A stretch of 64,000 nt of DNA from Hyphomicrobiaceae bacterium (GTDB taxonomy: Bacteria; Pseudomonadota; Alphaproteobacteria; Rhizobiales; Hyphomicrobiaceae), in contig JALHMB010000003.1 in the NCBI GenBank assembly GCA_022844275.1, forward strand, positions 124,001 through 188,000, read 5' to 3'. Of the stretch, positions 33,869-42,847 are shown piece by piece. The number at the start of each line of letters is the position of its first letter. Position 1 is the first letter of the stretch. The position numbers and the translations under genes are program-made. The notes below the pieces were generated by a model. The model ran no database searches. It saw nothing but the letters and a program-made list of their open reading frames with translations, and was not told the origin of the DNA.

Positions 33869-33892
33869 AGCCGGCGTGCTCCTTCGAAGCAA

Positions 33893-35422
33893 TCAATCGG
33901 GCAACCTCTTCGCATTCCGCAACAGCAGCACCAGCGGCACCGACACCGCGGCGGCGACGGTGTAAATGCCGAACGCATTGAGATGCGCGATCATGGCGGC
34001 CTGCCGCGAGATTTCGCCAGAGAGCCGCGCGAGCGAGGCCGGGCTCGACGTATCGAGCGGACCGACTGCCCATGGCAGCGCGAGCGTACGATTGAAGGGC
34101 GAGATCAATTCGGAAAGCACGGCATAGTTCACGCCCGTCGAGCGCACCATCTCCGCGACACAGACCGATATGAAGAGGCTCGCACCGATATTGCGCAAGA
34201 GGTGAAACATCGCCGTCGCCTCGGGCATGCGATCGCGCGGCATCTCTGCGAACGCGACGAGCGAGAGCGCGACAACAATGATGCCGGACGAGAGGCCCTG
34301 CACGGCGCCGATCAAAGCCAGCTCGAAGGGTGTCACGTTGAGATCGATCCGCATGAGCCAGATGCCAGCAAAGAGTTGGAGAGCAAACCCGATACCGACA
34401 CTCGCGCGCGGATCGAGCCGCGAGAGAAAGATCACCGCGAAAAAGCCGAGCAGGCCGCCGAGCCCGCGCGAACCGACGACCTGGCCAACGAGCACATCCG
34501 GATAGCCCATGTAGACTCGCATGAGCGGCGGCAGCAGCACCATGGGTGTGAAGTTCAACATGCCGAAGATGGCGATGAGTGCGAGACCGAGACTGTAGTT
34601 GCGGTCGAGCAGCAGACGGAGATCGAGGAAGGGCCGGCGCGACGTCAGGCTGTGCGCGAGAAAGAGATAGAAGGCGACTGCGGAGATGAACAGCGTGACG
34701 CGGATCTCCGTGGACTCAAACCAGTCGAGCCGCTGGCCGCGTGAGAGCGCCAGTTGGAGACCGCCGAGTGCAACCGACAGCAGGATGAAGCCGACCCAGC
34801 TCAGATAAGCGGGACCGCGTTCTCGGTCAGGGGGAAGCGTCGCCGCGAGCCCCACGGTCGCCGCGACACCGACTGGAATGAGCAGGAAGAAGGCCCAGCG
34901 CCAGTTGAGGATCTCGGCGAGGTAGCCGCCGAGCGCAGGGCCGATGATCGGCCCCATCACGACACCCATGCCATAGATGCCGAGCACCATGCGGTGCTGG
35001 CGCGGCGGGAACACGTCGAGCAGGATGGTTTGCGCGAGCGGCACGCAGGGCGCTCCTGCTGCGCCCTGCACGATGCGCCACAGGATCAACTCCTCGAGGG
35101 TCGTCGCGAAGCCGCAGAGCACCGTCGCGATCGTAAAAATGCCGGTCGACCAGATCATCACGGTGCTGCGGCCGAAGCGCGCCGTGAGCCAGCCCGTCAT
35201 CGGCATGGCAATGGCCGTCGCCAGGATGTTGAATGTCATCGTCCAGGAGATCTCGTCCGGTGTCGCCGAGAAGCTCCCCTGCATCTGCGGCAGCACGGTC
35301 GAGGCGACGAGGATCGAGCTGAAGTAGAGTGCCACCGACAGCATCGTCGAAACGAGAATGAGGACGCGTCGGGAAGCGCCCATCTCCATCTCGGCCGCAG
35401 GTCTGTCGGTTGTATCCGTCAT
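33893..35422 (-). CDS. DHA2-family (EmrB/QacA-type) drug efflux MFS transporter
   Basis: A 509-residue inner-membrane proton antiporter with about 14 membrane segments. Features include the start of helix 1 near residue 20 (VLILVSTMLSVALYFSSILVA), DEISWTMTFNILATAIAMPMTGWLTARFGRS in parts (motif D and A region), and GVVMGPIIGPALGGYLAE (motif C, the antiporter signature) near residue 150. This fits export of drugs or other hydrophobic compounds. I chose ATG 35422 with GGAAG before it; a longer frame exists but is not family-like. No EmrA-type adaptor or regulator gene is adjacent. Confidence 0.88.
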   Translation of the reverse strand: MTDTTDRPAAEMEMGASRRVLILVSTMLSVALYFSSILVASTVLPQMQGSFSATPDEISWTMTFNILATAIAMPMTGWLTARFGRSTVMIWSTGIFTIATVLCGFATTLEELILWRIVQGAAGAPCVPLAQTILLDVFPPRQHRMVLGIYGMGVVMGPIIGPALGGYLAEILNWRWAFFLLIPVGVAATVGLAATLPPDRERGPAYLSWVGFILLSVALGGLQLALSRGQRLDWFESTEIRVTLFISAVAFYLFLAHSLTSRRPFLDLRLLLDRNYSLGLALIAIFGMLNFTPMVLLPPLMRVYMGYPDVLVGQVVGSRGLGGLLGFFAVIFLSRLDPRASVGIGFALQLFAGIWLMRIDLNVTPFELALIGAVQGLSSGIIVVALSLVAFAEMPRDRMPEATAMFHLLRNIGASLFISVCVAEMVRSTGVNYAVLSELISPFNRTLALPWAVGPLDTSSPASLARLSGEISRQAAMIAHLNAFGIYTVAAAVSVPLVLLLRNAKRLPD

Positions 35423-35652
35423 GCTTCCAGCCGCGGGGCGGCAGTAAGCGCGGCCCACGCCACCCGTAGGCCCATAGGGCCTGTCACACAACGTCGCCCT
35501 CGGCACGTCGCCTTGCAGTAGACGCACCTCATACTTCCACGGGCGGTCCTTGTCCGGACACGCAAGCGGGGGGATAGTGGGGGCAATCAACAAAGAGGAG
35601 CCGCCGGCTCCCAATCAAACCTGCCCAAGTCTACCCTGAGGAGCGCCCTGTC

Positions 35653-36627
35653 ATGTCCACTGCCCTGCCGCGCATTGTGCTGGTCCCCCCTTCGCCGAAG
35701 ACCGGGGAGCTGGCGCAGTCCCTCGCTCCCTCGGGGTTCGAGCTGGTGCTGGCGCCGGATGGCGGCTCCGAGCTGATGCGCGCGGTCGAGAGCGCCGAGT
35801 ACATGATCTGCTATCCGAACGTGAAGATGGAGGCGCCTTTCTACCGCACGGCCCAGAGGCTCAAGCTCGTGCAGCTCCTGAGCGCAGGCTACGACGCCGT
35901 GGACATCGAAGCGGCACGCGCGGCGGGTGTCCCTGTCTGCAATAACGGCGGCGCCAATGCGATCTCGGTCGCCGAGCATGCGATCATGCTTATGCTCACG
36001 GTATCGCGGCGCGTAATCTGGCAGCACGCCAGCGTGCGCGGCGGACGCTGGCGCGGCAACGGACCGGCGCCGGCCATGTACGAGCTTTATGACAAGACGC
36101 TCGGCATTGTCGGTCTCGGCACGATCGGCAAGAAGGTGGCCCGGCTTGCCCGCGCCTTCGGCATGAAGATCGTTTACTTCGACGTCCGCCGCCTGACGGA
36201 GGACGAGGAGGACGTGATCGGCGTCAAGTTCCGCCTGCTCAAGGAATTGCTCCGGACCAGCGACTTCGTCTCTCTCAACGTGCCGCTCAATGCCTCGACG
36301 CGGCACATGATCGGGGCCGACGAGCTCGCGCTCATGAAGCCGACGGCGATCCTCGTGAACACCAGCCGCGGCCCGGTCATCGACGAGCCGGCACTGACCA
36401 AGGTACTGAGCGAGGGCAAGATCTTTGGCGCCGGCCTCGACGTCTTCGATCAGGAGCCGCCACCGGCCAACAATCCCCTTCTCCAGCTCGACAACGTGGT
36501 GCTGACCGCCCACTTCGCCGGGCCGACATCAGACAATCACATCGCGCGCTTTCGCAATGCCTTCGACAACGTCCAGCGCGTAGCCCGCGGAAAACCGCCG
36601 CTTTGGGTCGTCCCCGAGTTGCTGTAA
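35653..36627 (+). CDS. D-isomer-specific 2-hydroxyacid dehydrogenase
   Basis: A 324-residue NAD(P)-dependent enzyme that reduces 2-keto acids or oxidises D-2-hydroxy acids. The catalytic-domain segment LVQLLSAGYDAVDIEAA precedes the nucleotide motif GIVGLGTIGKKVARLA near residue 150. The catalytic Arg is in NTSRGPVIDEPAL, the Glu in DVFDQEPPP and the His in TAHFAGPT, all present. The Asp in YFDVRR fits NAD, but the basic residues after it leave NADP possible. Substrate cannot be assigned; glyoxylate or hydroxypyruvate are common for this branch. It is divergent from the efflux pump gene. Confidence 0.88.
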   Translation: MSTALPRIVLVPPSPKTGELAQSLAPSGFELVLAPDGGSELMRAVESAEYMICYPNVKMEAPFYRTAQRLKLVQLLSAGYDAVDIEAARAAGVPVCNNGGANAISVAEHAIMLMLTVSRRVIWQHASVRGGRWRGNGPAPAMYELYDKTLGIVGLGTIGKKVARLARAFGMKIVYFDVRRLTEDEEDVIGVKFRLLKELLRTSDFVSLNVPLNASTRHMIGADELALMKPTAILVNTSRGPVIDEPALTKVLSEGKIFGAGLDVFDQEPPPANNPLLQLDNVVLTAHFAGPTSDNHIARFRNAFDNVQRVARGKPPLWVVPELL

Positions 36628-36640
36628 CAGCCAGCTAGGC

Positions 36641-36907
36641 TCAGGACCGGTCCGGCGGCTTCCGCCGGACCGCCAGCATGATCGCCGTACCGGCCGCCAG
36701 ACCGGCAAACGTGCTCATCACACCGCTGAAGAGCAAGGCGGCCGCTGTCCAGGGCGCCCCACTTGCGACCATTAGGGAAGCAAGGTCGAGCCCGGAAGGC
36801 AGGAGGGCAGCGGTCGTTACGACGCCGCCGACTCCCGCCCCCATCGCGGCGTTGACGAGGATGAGTTGAACGGCTCTGGGTAAGCCTCGGCCTGCTCTGT
36901 GTGCCAT
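36641..36907 (-). CDS. Small membrane protein of unknown function
   Basis: An 88-residue protein with two to three hydrophobic segments: near residues 15-37 (LILVNAAMGAGVGGVVTTAAL) and 50-80 (GAPWTAAALLFSGVMSTFAG, then AAGTAIMLAV). It ends with the basic tail RRKPPDRS. A GGAG ribosome binding site precedes the ATG. It converges with the hydroxyacid dehydrogenase with a 13-nt gap. I do not recognise a named family. Confidence 0.65.
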   Translation of the reverse strand: MAHRAGRGLPRAVQLILVNAAMGAGVGGVVTTAALLPSGLDLASLMVASGAPWTAAALLFSGVMSTFAGLAAGTAIMLAVRRKPPDRS

Positions 36908-37413
36908 CGCAAACTCCGCAAACCAGCTCGACGGGCCGAGCCTCCGAATATCAAGAGCTTAGCCCAATGGTTGCCGAGCTAACTCACCGAGCCCATGATT
37001 GATCCTTCGCTGCATTTTTTGCTGCGGCGCCCCAAAATTGGCATTCCCAAGGCGGACTAGGTCAGCTATGCTGTCCTTTGTGCGGATGAACTGCTCGAAC
37101 CGCCCGATAAGCACCGCCTACATTCATTTCCGAGGCGCGCAAGAACCGGGGGGCGTGACATCCGCGCTGTGGGGTTAAGCCTGAAGTCGTTCGTGCGCCA
37201 ATAGTTTGCGTCCCGCTGCATGTCCGAGCCGGTAGACATGCGCGGCAGCCGGTGCGCCACGACCGAGGCATCACCCGCCCCACTCCATTACCGAAGGCCA
37301 CCACCGCTCGCCCCTTGGGCGGACGATGGCGCCGCTTCGGTCGTGACAGGGAGCACGTGGCGCCTTAACAGTGGGCCACGGGCCGCGAGCAGCGCTATTT
37401 GGGACCTAAGGCC
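36908..37413. other. 506-bp gap upstream of gltB with no convincing gene
   Basis: Short open frames exist on the minus strand but have no ribosome binding site, no family resemblance and biased composition. The region should hold the gltB promoter and that of the small membrane protein gene. Neither a clear sigma-70 nor a sigma-54 (GG-N10-GC) element can be assigned with confidence. Confidence 0.5.
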
Positions 37414-40400
37414 ATGGCAAATCAGACGTCTATGACGAGCATCCAGCCCTCTTACGTGGATGCCGACATGGTGAAGCCGCGCGCCCAGGGACTATTCGAT
37501 CCAAAACGCGAATTCGATGCGTGTGGTGTCGGCTTCATTGTCGATCTCAAGAACCGCGCGAGCCATTCGATCGTCGAGGATGCACTTGCCATCCTCGAGA
37601 ACCTCGAGCACCGCGGTGCCGAGGGTGCCGAGGCGGGTGCGGGCGACGGCGCTGGCATTCTCATTCAGATTCCACACGCCTTTCTGAAGGACGAGTGCGC
37701 GCAGCTCGGCATCAAGCTGCCTGAGCCGGGCTACTACGGCGTTGGCCATATGTTCATGCCGCAGGACGAGCGCATGCGCGCGCACTGCGAAAAGATCTGG
37801 GCGCGGCTCATCCGCGAGGAGGGTCTCGAGTTCCTCGGCTGGCGGACCGTGCCCGTCGACAACTCTCGCCTTCCGGCACTCGTGCGCGCGGCCGAGCCTA
37901 TTCACCGGCAGCTGTTCATCGGCCGGCCCAAGGGCATGACCGACCAGGACGAATTCGAGCGCAAGCTCTATCTCATCCGCAAGGTCGTCTCGAACGCGCT
38001 GTTCACGTCCTTCAAGGAGCGTGATGTCGGCCACTACACGGTGAGCCTGTCGAGCCGCACGCTCGTCTACAAGGGCATGTTTCTCTCGTGGCAGGTGAAG
38101 GCTTACTACAACGACCTCTCCGATCCGCGCGTGGCGTCATCGCTCGCGCTCGTGCACCAGCGCTTCTCGACGAACACTTTCCCGTCGTGGAAGCTCGCGC
38201 ATCCCTATCGGATGGTCGCCCATAACGGCGAGATCAACACGCTGCGCGGCAACGTGAACTGGATGGCGGCCCGCCAGGCCTCCGTCTCATCGCCGCTTTT
38301 CGGCGACGACATCACCAAGCTCTGGCCCATCTCCTACGAGGGCCAGTCCGACACCGCCTGCTTCGACAACGCCCTCGAGTTCCTCGTTATGGGCGGCTAC
38401 AGCCTCGCTCACGCCGCGATGATGCTGATCCCCGAGGCGTGGGCCGGCCACGAGAGCATGGATGCCGAGCGCAAGGCCTTCTACGAGTATCACGCCTGCA
38501 TGATCGAGCCGTGGGACGGCCCGGCCGCCATGACCTTCACTGACGGTCGCCAGATCGGTGCCACGCTCGACCGCAATGGATTGAGGCCCGCGCGCTACCT
38601 CGTCACCAAGGACGATCGCGTGATCATGTCCTCGGAGTCGGGCGTGCTGCCCATCCCTGAAGAGAACATCGCGAGGAAGTGGCGCCTGCAGCCAGGCAAG
38701 ATGCTGCTCATCGACCTCGCCGAGGGCCGCATCATCTCCGATGACGAGCTGAAGCGCGAGATCGCGGGGCAGAACCCCTACGAGCAGTGGCTGAAGCGCA
38801 CGCAGATCCAGGTCTCCGATCTGCCGCTGCCGAAGAAGACGCCGCGCAAGAAGAGCAACGTCAGTCTGCTCGATTTGCAGCAGGCCTTCGGCTACACGCA
38901 GGAGAGCCTCAAGTTCCTCATGAGCCCGATGGTTCAGACGGGACAGGAGGCTGTCGGCTCCATGGGCACGGACACGCCGATCTCGGCGCTGTCGTCGAAG
39001 CCCAAGCTGCTGCACACCTACTTCAAGCAGAACTTCGCGCAGGTGACGAACCCGCCGATCGACCCGATCCGCGAAGAGGTCGTCATGAGCCTCGTCTCGT
39101 TCATCGGGCCGCGACCGAACCTGCTCGACCTCGAGGGCACCTCGCGCCAGAAGCGCCTGGAAGTCTATCAGCCGATCCTGACCAACGAGGATCTGGAGCG
39201 CATCCGCGCCATCGGCGAAGTCGCCGACAACCAGTTCTCGTCGATAACGATCGACATCACCTACGCCGTCGAGGCCGGCGCTGCCGGCATGGCAACGGCG
39301 CTCGATGTCATATGCGCGGAGGCCGAGGAGGCCGTCCGCTCCATGGACTACAACATCATCATCCTCTCCGACCGCGCGACTGGACCAGATCGCATTCCGA
39401 TCCCGTCGCTGCTCGCGACATCGGCCGTGCATCACCATCTCATCCGGCAAGGCCTGCGCACGTCCGTCGGCCTCGTCGTCGAGACGGGTGAAGCCAACGA
39501 AGTCCACCAGTTCGCGACGCTCGCGGGCTATGGCGCCGAGGCGATCAACCCCTATCTCGCCTTCGAGACGGTCGAGCAGCTCATCCCGGAGCTCGATGCC
39601 GGCCTCGACGTGAAGGAAGCGCACAAGCGCTACATCAAGGCCATCGACAAGGCGCTGCTCAAGGTCATGTCCAAGATGGGCATCTCGACCTACCAGTCGT
39701 ACTGCGGCGCGCAGATCTTCGACGCGGTCGGTCTCAAGTCGAGCTTCGTGAAGAAGTACTTCACCGGCACGCACACGCAGATCGAAGGCGTCGGCCTCTA
39801 TCAGATCGCGCGCGAGACGGCGGAGCGCCATCGCCAGGCCTTCGGCGACGTGCCTTATCTCGAGAACATGCTCGAGGTCGGCGGTGAGTACGCGTACCGC
39901 ACGCGCGGTGAGGCGCACTCGTGGCGTCCGAGCGTTGTCGCCGACCTGCAGCATGCGGTCCGCTCGACCTCGAATGCCGATGCCATGGCGGGCAAGATCC
40001 CGCAGAAGTGGCGCGACTACGCGGTGCAGATCAACGACCAGTCCGAGCAGCTCATGACCATGCGCGGTCTCTTCCGCATCAAGGGCGCGGAGGAGTTGAA
40101 GCGCAAGCCGGTGCCGATCGAGGAGGTCGAGCCCGCGGCCAAGATCGTGAAGCGCTTCTCGACAGGTGCGATGAGCTACGGCTCGATCAGCCGCGAGGCG
40201 CACACCACGCTCGCGATCGCGATGAACCGCATCGGCGGCAAGTCGAACACGGGCGAAGGCGGCGAGGAAGCCGACCGCTACGTGCCGCTGCCGAACGGCG
40301 ACAGCATGCGCTCGGCCATCAAGCAGGTGGCCTCTGGCCGCTTCGGCGTAACGACGGAGTACCTGATCAACTCCGACCTCATGCAGATCAAGATGGCGCA

Positions 40401-42222
40401 GGGCGCGAAGCCCGGCGAGGGTGGCCAGCTTCCTGGTCACAAGGTCGATCAGATTATCGCGAAGGTGCGCCACTCGACGCCGGGCGTCGGCCTCATCTCG
40501 CCGCCGCCACATCACGACATCTATTCGATCGAGGATCTGGCGCAGCTCATCTATGACCTGAAGAACGTCAACCCGCGGGCGGACGTGTCGGTCAAGCTCG
40601 TCTCCGAGGTCGGTGTCGGCACGGTCGCAGCAGGCGTTGCCAAGGCGCGCGCAGACCACGTGACAATCTCGGGCTTCGAGGGCGGCACGGGCGCTTCACC
40701 GCTCACCTCCATCAAGCACGCCGGCAGTCCGTGGGAGATCGGCCTCGCCGAGACGCACCAGACGCTGGTCATGAACCGTCTGCGCGGCCGCATTGCCGTG
40801 CAAGTCGACGGTGGTGTCCGCACGGGCCGCGACGTCGTCATCGGTGCCCTGCTCGGCGCCGACGAGTTCGGCTTTGCCACCGCGCCGCTGATCGCGGCCG
40901 GCTGCATCATGATGCGCAAGTGCCACCTGAATACGTGCCCGGTCGGCGTCGCGACGCAGGATCCGGAGCTCAGGAAGCGCTTCAAGGGCCAGCCCGAGCA
41001 CGTCGTGAACTTCTTCTTCTTCATTGCGGAGGAAGTGCGCGAGATCATGGCGTCGCTTGGCTTCCGATCCTTCAACGAGATGGTCGGCCAGTCCGACTGC
41101 CTCGACAAGGAGAAGGCCATCGGCCACTGGAAGGCGCGCGGTCTCGATTTCGACAAGCTCTTCCACAAGCCGCAGGTTCCGGAAGGTGTCGCCATCTACA
41201 ATCGCGAGCGTCAGGACCACGGCCTCGAGAAGGTGCTCGACCGCAAGTTCATCGAGATCGCGCAGCCGGCGATCAAGTCCAAGAAGCCCGTCAAGGCCGA
41301 GTTCAAGATCGCCAATCGTGACCGCTCGGCGGGCGCCATGCTCTCGGGCGAGGTCGCCCGCGCGCACGGTCACGCCGGCCTCGCCGAGGACTCCATCTGG
41401 ATCACGCTGAACGGCATCGCCGGCCAGAGCTTTGGCGCGTGGGTCGCTCGCGGCGTCACGCTCGAGCTCATCGGCGAAGGCAATGACTACGTCGGCAAGG
41501 GCCTCTCCGGCGGCAAGCTGATCGTACGGCCGGATCCCAAGTCCGGCATCGTGCCCGAGGACAGCATGATCGTCGGCAACACCGTCATGTACGGTGCCAT
41601 CAGCGGCGAGTGCTATTTCCGCGGTATCGCGGGCGAGCGCTTCGCCGTGCGCAATTCGGGTGCTTATGCCGTCGTCGAGGGCACAGGTGATCACGGGTGC
41701 GAGTACATGACCGGCGGCGTGGTCGTCGTTCTCGGTCCGACGGGCCGTAACTTCGCGGCCGGCATGTCCGGCGGCGTCGCCTACGTGCTCGACGAGGCTG
41801 GCGACTTCGAAACGCGCTGCAATCTCTCCATGGTCGATCTCGAGCCGGTCGCAGCGGAGGAGGAAGTCATGGGCCGTCTCGCCAATCAGAAAGGCGACCT
41901 CGCCAGCCACGGCCTTGTCGACGTCATGCAGAACATGACGGAGCAGGACGTCGAGCGCCTCCATGCGCTGATCACGCGGCACGCGCACTACACCAACTCG
42001 GCCAAAGCCAAGACGATCCTGGCGGACTGGCCGGCATGGTGCGGCAAGTTCCGCAAGGTCATGCCGATCGAGTATCGCCGCGCGCTGAGCGAGATGACCA
42101 AGCTGCAGGAGGCTGATACCACCGGTCTCGGCGTCATCGAGATCGGCGTGCAGAAGGGCACCGGCAAGGCGAAGGCCAAAGCCAACGGTAATGGCAAGGC
42201 AAAGGCCAAGCCGGCGGAGTGA
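37414..42222 (+). CDS. gltB: Glutamate synthase (NADPH), large subunit
   Basis: A 1602-residue subunit that makes two glutamates from glutamine and 2-oxoglutarate. A propeptide of about 35 residues ends at the nucleophile Cys in FDACGVGF, giving the amidotransferase class II domain with LEHRGAEGAE and RFSTNTFPSW. The central domain follows from about residue 450. The FMN and 3Fe-4S synthase domain begins near residue 870. It has MSYGSISREAHTTLAIAMNR, EGGEEADRY, then CHLNTCPVGVATQDPELR, and the C-terminal beta-helix has GEGNDYVGKGLSGG. The last 20 residues are an odd Lys/Ala/Asn tail (KAKANGNGKAKAKPAE). A GST gene separates it from gltD. Confidence 0.97.
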   Translation: MANQTSMTSIQPSYVDADMVKPRAQGLFDPKREFDACGVGFIVDLKNRASHSIVEDALAILENLEHRGAEGAEAGAGDGAGILIQIPHAFLKDECAQLGIKLPEPGYYGVGHMFMPQDERMRAHCEKIWARLIREEGLEFLGWRTVPVDNSRLPALVRAAEPIHRQLFIGRPKGMTDQDEFERKLYLIRKVVSNALFTSFKERDVGHYTVSLSSRTLVYKGMFLSWQVKAYYNDLSDPRVASSLALVHQRFSTNTFPSWKLAHPYRMVAHNGEINTLRGNVNWMAARQASVSSPLFGDDITKLWPISYEGQSDTACFDNALEFLVMGGYSLAHAAMMLIPEAWAGHESMDAERKAFYEYHACMIEPWDGPAAMTFTDGRQIGATLDRNGLRPARYLVTKDDRVIMSSESGVLPIPEENIARKWRLQPGKMLLIDLAEGRIISDDELKREIAGQNPYEQWLKRTQIQVSDLPLPKKTPRKKSNVSLLDLQQAFGYTQESLKFLMSPMVQTGQEAVGSMGTDTPISALSSKPKLLHTYFKQNFAQVTNPPIDPIREEVVMSLVSFIGPRPNLLDLEGTSRQKRLEVYQPILTNEDLERIRAIGEVADNQFSSITIDITYAVEAGAAGMATALDVICAEAEEAVRSMDYNIIILSDRATGPDRIPIPSLLATSAVHHHLIRQGLRTSVGLVVETGEANEVHQFATLAGYGAEAINPYLAFETVEQLIPELDAGLDVKEAHKRYIKAIDKALLKVMSKMGISTYQSYCGAQIFDAVGLKSSFVKKYFTGTHTQIEGVGLYQIARETAERHRQAFGDVPYLENMLEVGGEYAYRTRGEAHSWRPSVVADLQHAVRSTSNADAMAGKIPQKWRDYAVQINDQSEQLMTMRGLFRIKGAEELKRKPVPIEEVEPAAKIVKRFSTGAMSYGSISREAHTTLAIAMNRIGGKSNTGEGGEEADRYVPLPNGDSMRSAIKQVASGRFGVTTEYLINSDLMQIKMAQGAKPGEGGQLPGHKVDQIIAKVRHSTPGVGLISPPPHHDIYSIEDLAQLIYDLKNVNPRADVSVKLVSEVGVGTVAAGVAKARADHVTISGFEGGTGASPLTSIKHAGSPWEIGLAETHQTLVMNRLRGRIAVQVDGGVRTGRDVVIGALLGADEFGFATAPLIAAGCIMMRKCHLNTCPVGVATQDPELRKRFKGQPEHVVNFFFFIAEEVREIMASLGFRSFNEMVGQSDCLDKEKAIGHWKARGLDFDKLFHKPQVPEGVAIYNRERQDHGLEKVLDRKFIEIAQPAIKSKKPVKAEFKIANRDRSAGAMLSGEVARAHGHAGLAEDSIWITLNGIAGQSFGAWVARGVTLELIGEGNDYVGKGLSGGKLIVRPDPKSGIVPEDSMIVGNTVMYGAISGECYFRGIAGERFAVRNSGAYAVVEGTGDHGCEYMTGGVVVVLGPTGRNFAAGMSGGVAYVLDEAGDFETRCNLSMVDLEPVAAEEEVMGRLANQKGDLASHGLVDVMQNMTEQDVERLHALITRHAHYTNSAKAKTILADWPAWCGKFRKVMPIEYRRALSEMTKLQEADTTGLGVIEIGVQKGTGKAKAKANGNGKAKAKPAE

Positions 42223-42226
42223 CGTC

Positions 42227-42808
42227 ATGAAGATCTATGGTGACGTCATCTCGGGCAATTGCCTGAAGGTGAAGTGGACGGCCGACGCGCTCGGCCTTCC
42301 CTACACCTGGGTGCAGACCGATGTGGTGAAGGGCGAGACACGTACGCCTGCGTATCTGGCCAAGTTCCCGCAGGGCCAGGTGCCCGCCGTCGAGTTCGAT
42401 GACGGGCGCACGCTCGCGCAGTCGAACGGCATTGTCCGCTATCTCGCGCGCGGCTCGCGCCTTCTGCCCGACGACGGCTTTGCGCAAGCCAAGGTCGACG
42501 AGTGGCTCTTCTGGGAGCAGTACAGCCACGAGCCCTATGTCGCGGTCTGCCGCTTTCACATGAAGTATCTCGGCAAGTCGAAGGACGAGCGCGAAGCGTG
42601 GCGCGTCGAGCGCGGCGAGAAGGCGCTTGATTTCATCGAGCAGCAGCTGGCGGGTCGAGATTTCCTTGCCGGCCCCGCGCTGACGATCGCCGATATCGCG
42701 GTCGTCGCCTATACGCGCATGGCCGATGAAGGCGGCTTCGACCTCGCCGAACGACCCGGCATCCGAAAATGGATCACGCGCTGCGAAGAGAGCCTGCGCA
42801 TCCAATAA
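42227..42808 (+). CDS. Glutathione S-transferase family protein, inserted between gltB and gltD
   Basis: A 193-residue protein. The N-terminal thioredoxin-like domain covers about residues 1-75, with PAYLAKFPQGQVPAVEFDDG (cis-Pro in QVPAV) and the glutathione-binding LAQSNGIVRYLA. An all-helical C-terminal domain follows with FLAGPALTIADIAVVAYTRMADEGG, the N-capping box of GSTs. The first residues (MKIYGDVISGNCLKVK) carry Ser and Cys as candidate catalytic residues. It starts 4 nt after the gltB stop and ends 39 nt before gltD, so it is within the operon. A link to glutamate or glutathione metabolism is possible but unproven. Confidence 0.88.
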   Translation: MKIYGDVISGNCLKVKWTADALGLPYTWVQTDVVKGETRTPAYLAKFPQGQVPAVEFDDGRTLAQSNGIVRYLARGSRLLPDDGFAQAKVDEWLFWEQYSHEPYVAVCRFHMKYLGKSKDEREAWRVERGEKALDFIEQQLAGRDFLAGPALTIADIAVVAYTRMADEGGFDLAERPGIRKWITRCEESLRIQ

Positions 42809-42847
42809 AGCAACATCCGATACACGCCGATCCGAGAGGCGAGACAA

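Noticed and set aside
37062-37304. 80-codon minus-strand frame in the gap upstream of gltB
   Set aside because: No ribosome binding site, no recognisable motif and composition like non-coding GC-rich sequence.
38287-40659. 790-codon open frame antisense to gltB
   Set aside because: It is a shadow frame of a GC-rich gene: composition is Arg/Asp/Glu/His-heavy, it has no family match, and gltB is unmistakable on the other strand.
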